NCBI GenBank assembly: GCA_049976505.1
Contig: JBMFIC010000014.1
Span: forward strand, 1 to 31,369
From: CAYFFZ01 sp049976505
Lineage (GTDB): Archaea; Thermoproteota; Nitrososphaeria; Conexivisphaerales; UBA164
Direction of reading: 5' to 3'
Length of the DNA stretch: 31,369 bases
A model generated the notes under the pieces. That model saw only the letters and a list, made by a program, of their open reading frames with translations. It did not search any database and was not told where the DNA came from. Positions 30,319 through 31,369 of the stretch are shown here, piece by piece; within the stretch, counting starts at the first letter, position 1; every line of letters begins with the position of its first letter. The translations under genes were made by a program, and so were the position numbers.

Positions 30319-30984
30319 TTACTGCTTCTGCTGTTGCTGCTGTGGCTGAACTGGTGGTAGCAGATATATCTTGCTTCCTATGATGGCACTGCTCGGGATG
30401 AGCACCGTGGTTGTTCCGTCCATCTTCTTCACAACTGTGAAGAGGATCCCCACGTCCTCCACGATTCCCTCCTCGCCCACTATGTTGACGTGATCGTTTA
30501 TCCTGAACGGCCTTGTTATCAGGAGGAAGACCCCTGCAACGGCCTGACCCATCACCTGCTGCGTCGCAAAGCCTATGACTATTCCGAGGAAGCCGCCAAC
30601 GCTAACTCCAGCGAGGCCTCCTCCAATTGCCCCAGCTATAGCTGTAATAAGGGCACCTATTCCAATCAGAAGGAACACGTTCCTGAACGCCCTTGCGACG
30701 TCATGGGGATACTTGATCCTCATGAAGTGATATATAGTGTCGGCAAAGGCCATCACTATGAGGTAGCCGAAGACCAGAGTCAGTCCTACGTTTACGTAGG
30801 TCTGGTATGGCTTAAGCCCTGGAATTATGTTAATTATGAGCCACTGGATTGCTGCCATAACTAGGGCGTAGATCACGATGTAGACAATGAGCCTTGTGAG
30901 CGCCCTCACGTATCCGGCCCTGAGAACTGCTGGCGTCGTTGCAGATTGTGTGCTTTCTTTAACGTTTTGATTAGCAGAAGACAT
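30319..30984 (-). CDS. Short MscS-type mechanosensitive channel
   Basis: 221 residues with three to four membrane helices (about 28-48, 62-84, 97-120, 123-145). The pore helix and beta domain follow: GGFLGIVIGFATQQVMGQAVAG then FLLITRPFRINDHVNIVG, GEEGIVEDVGILFTVVKKMDG and VLIPSSAIIGSKI. The C-terminal alpha/beta vestibule of E. coli MscS is missing; instead the protein ends in a glutamine/proline tail (VQPQQQQQKQ). Such minimal channels release solutes under hypo-osmotic stress. The start is ATG 30984; a TATA-like string at 31012-31020 lies about 32 nt away. Confidence 0.9.
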   Translation of the reverse strand: MSSANQNVKESTQSATTPAVLRAGYVRALTRLIVYIVIYALVMAAIQWLIINIIPGLKPYQTYVNVGLTLVFGYLIVMAFADTIYHFMRIKYPHDVARAFRNVFLLIGIGALITAIAGAIGGGLAGVSVGGFLGIVIGFATQQVMGQAVAGVFLLITRPFRINDHVNIVGEEGIVEDVGILFTVVKKMDGTTTVLIPSSAIIGSKIYLLPPVQPQQQQQKQ

Positions 30985-31020
30985 TTTTCAAACATTTTTT
31001 AAAAACAAATGTTTAAAAAG

Positions 31021-31075
31021 ATTACGCTGACCTCCTCCTCGCCCTGAAGGGTGAGGGTTCCCGAGGTCTCAGGGG
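31021..31075 (-). mobile_element. Right end of an IS200/IS605 element with hairpin (putative omega RNA 3' part)
   Basis: Immediately beyond the tnpB stop, the reverse strand reads GAACCCTCACCCTTCAGGGC followed by GAGGAGGAGGTCAG. A stem pairs CTCGCCCT with AGGGTGAG around a two-base loop. GGGG/CCCC and AGCGG/CCGCT stems lie at the junction with tnpB (31072-31113). This is the usual layout of the right end and guide-RNA scaffold of IS200/IS605. The exact cleavage position cannot be fixed, and the left end lies outside the window. Confidence 0.55.
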
Positions 31076-31369
31076 TTACTCCCCTTTAGCGGGAGCTACT
31101 CCGCTATGCATGACGATGTATGAAAGAGGCCTTGCAACGCTCTTGACCATCAGGCCAGCTGCCTTCTTCAGTATGTTCAGCGCGCCGTTTAGATCTGAAT
31201 GAAGCCTGTGCCCAAGAGGACACTTCACAACGCCTCTTGGGCTTCTGATCACTTCGACGCCGTGATATGCGCACAGCCTTGAAGTATTGTATTCAATCAC
31301 CTCATGCACTTTAATGCCATATTCCTGAGCCTCAAGCTCAACTGCATTCATAAGCTCGCGGTATGACCA
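31076..31369 (-). CDS. tnpB: IS200/IS605 TnpB, C-terminal part (runs off right edge)
   Basis: TnpB is an RNA-guided DNA nuclease of IS200/IS605 transposons and the relative of Cas12. The visible 97 residues read WSYRELMNAVELEAQEYG, then NTSRLCAYHGVEV, then CPLGHRLHSDLNGALNIL. This is the zinc-ribbon (C-x2-H ... C-x3-H) followed by the last RuvC aspartate in SDLNGALNI. The frame stays open to the window edge. The tail SVARPLSYIVMHSGVAPAKG is typical of the crenarchaeal type. Compared with the relic at 660-930, this copy keeps its key residues, so it may be active. Confidence 0.88.
   Translation of the reverse strand, partial: WSYRELMNAVELEAQEYGIKVHEVIEYNTSRLCAYHGVEVIRSPRGVVKCPLGHRLHSDLNGALNILKKAAGLMVKSVARPLSYIVMHSGVAPAKGE

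Noticed and set aside
1..31369. Composite transposon bounded by the two TnpB copies
   Set aside because: The copies point in opposite directions, one is a relic, and the 30 kb between them are core housekeeping genes with uniform character. The coincidence with the window edges is not evidence of mobility.
1..31369. CRISPR array or defence island
   Set aside because: No regularly spaced repeats and no Cas, toxin-antitoxin, restriction or other defence genes were recognised. The only nuclease-type genes are the IS-borne TnpB copies.

Overview
The window is archaeal and most likely comes from a thermophile of the TACK lineage. Supporting genes are a Cdc48/VAT-type double AAA ATPase, Pelota, ribosomal protein eS17, class I lysyl-tRNA synthetase, archaeal-type prolyl-tRNA synthetase and triosephosphate isomerase, a tetraether-lipid-synthase-type radical SAM gene, and promoters made of a TATA box about 25 nt before the start codon (mostly leaderless genes). 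A complete eukaryote-like topoisomerase IB (20098-21726) points towards the Thaumarchaeota/Aigarchaeota side of TACK; this lineage call is inference, since no 16S rRNA gene is present. One tRNA gene, tRNA-Leu(CAG), is present. No CRISPR array, rRNA or replication origin was seen.

Left zone (1-3530): a partial adenosine deaminase gene runs off the left edge. It is followed by about 1 kb of decayed mobile DNA (a DDE-type transposase remnant, a TnpB remnant), then a Tes-like radical SAM gene broken by two compensating homopolymer indels, an unrecognised gene also broken by a frame change, and an AT-rich patch with what looks like the 3' end of another IS200/IS605 element.

Core (3536-30984): densely packed, intact genes. 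proS is divergent from an unusual PurM-like/ThiN fusion. A three-gene ABC exporter module with a cell-surface protein comes next (6321-9754), then a NitT/TauT-type ABC transporter with a double-length permease (9810-12201), then eS17 overlapping a SerK-like serine kinase gene. An aldo/keto reductase, lysS, cdc48 and an MTA/purine nucleoside phosphorylase follow. An encapsulated-ferritin-like protein sits one base before tpiA. Then come topoisomerase IB, a hypothetical protein, a TRIC-type channel, a TPR protein, a large surface protein, another hypothetical protein, tRNA-Leu, pelA, a lipid/diacylglycerol kinase-like gene, cysteine desulfidase, uracil phosphoribosyltransferase and a short MscS channel.

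Right edge (31021-31369): the 3' half of an IS200/IS605 tnpB with conserved zinc-ribbon residues and a hairpin right end, running off the window.

Functional threads: nucleoside and base salvage (adenosine deaminase, MTA/purine nucleoside phosphorylase, uracil phosphoribosyltransferase); serine/cysteine metabolism (SerK-like kinase, cysteine desulfidase); translation and its quality control (proS, lysS, eS17, pelA, tRNA-Leu); thiamine (ThiN fusion); membrane lipids (Tes, lipid kinase). Most genes stand alone or in pairs with their own promoters. I do not see a multi-gene defence island. The least ordinary items are the PurM-ThiN fusion, the orphan encapsulated-ferritin-like gene, the frameshifted Tes locus, the apparent GTA start of the exporter ATPase and the IS200/IS605 remnants.
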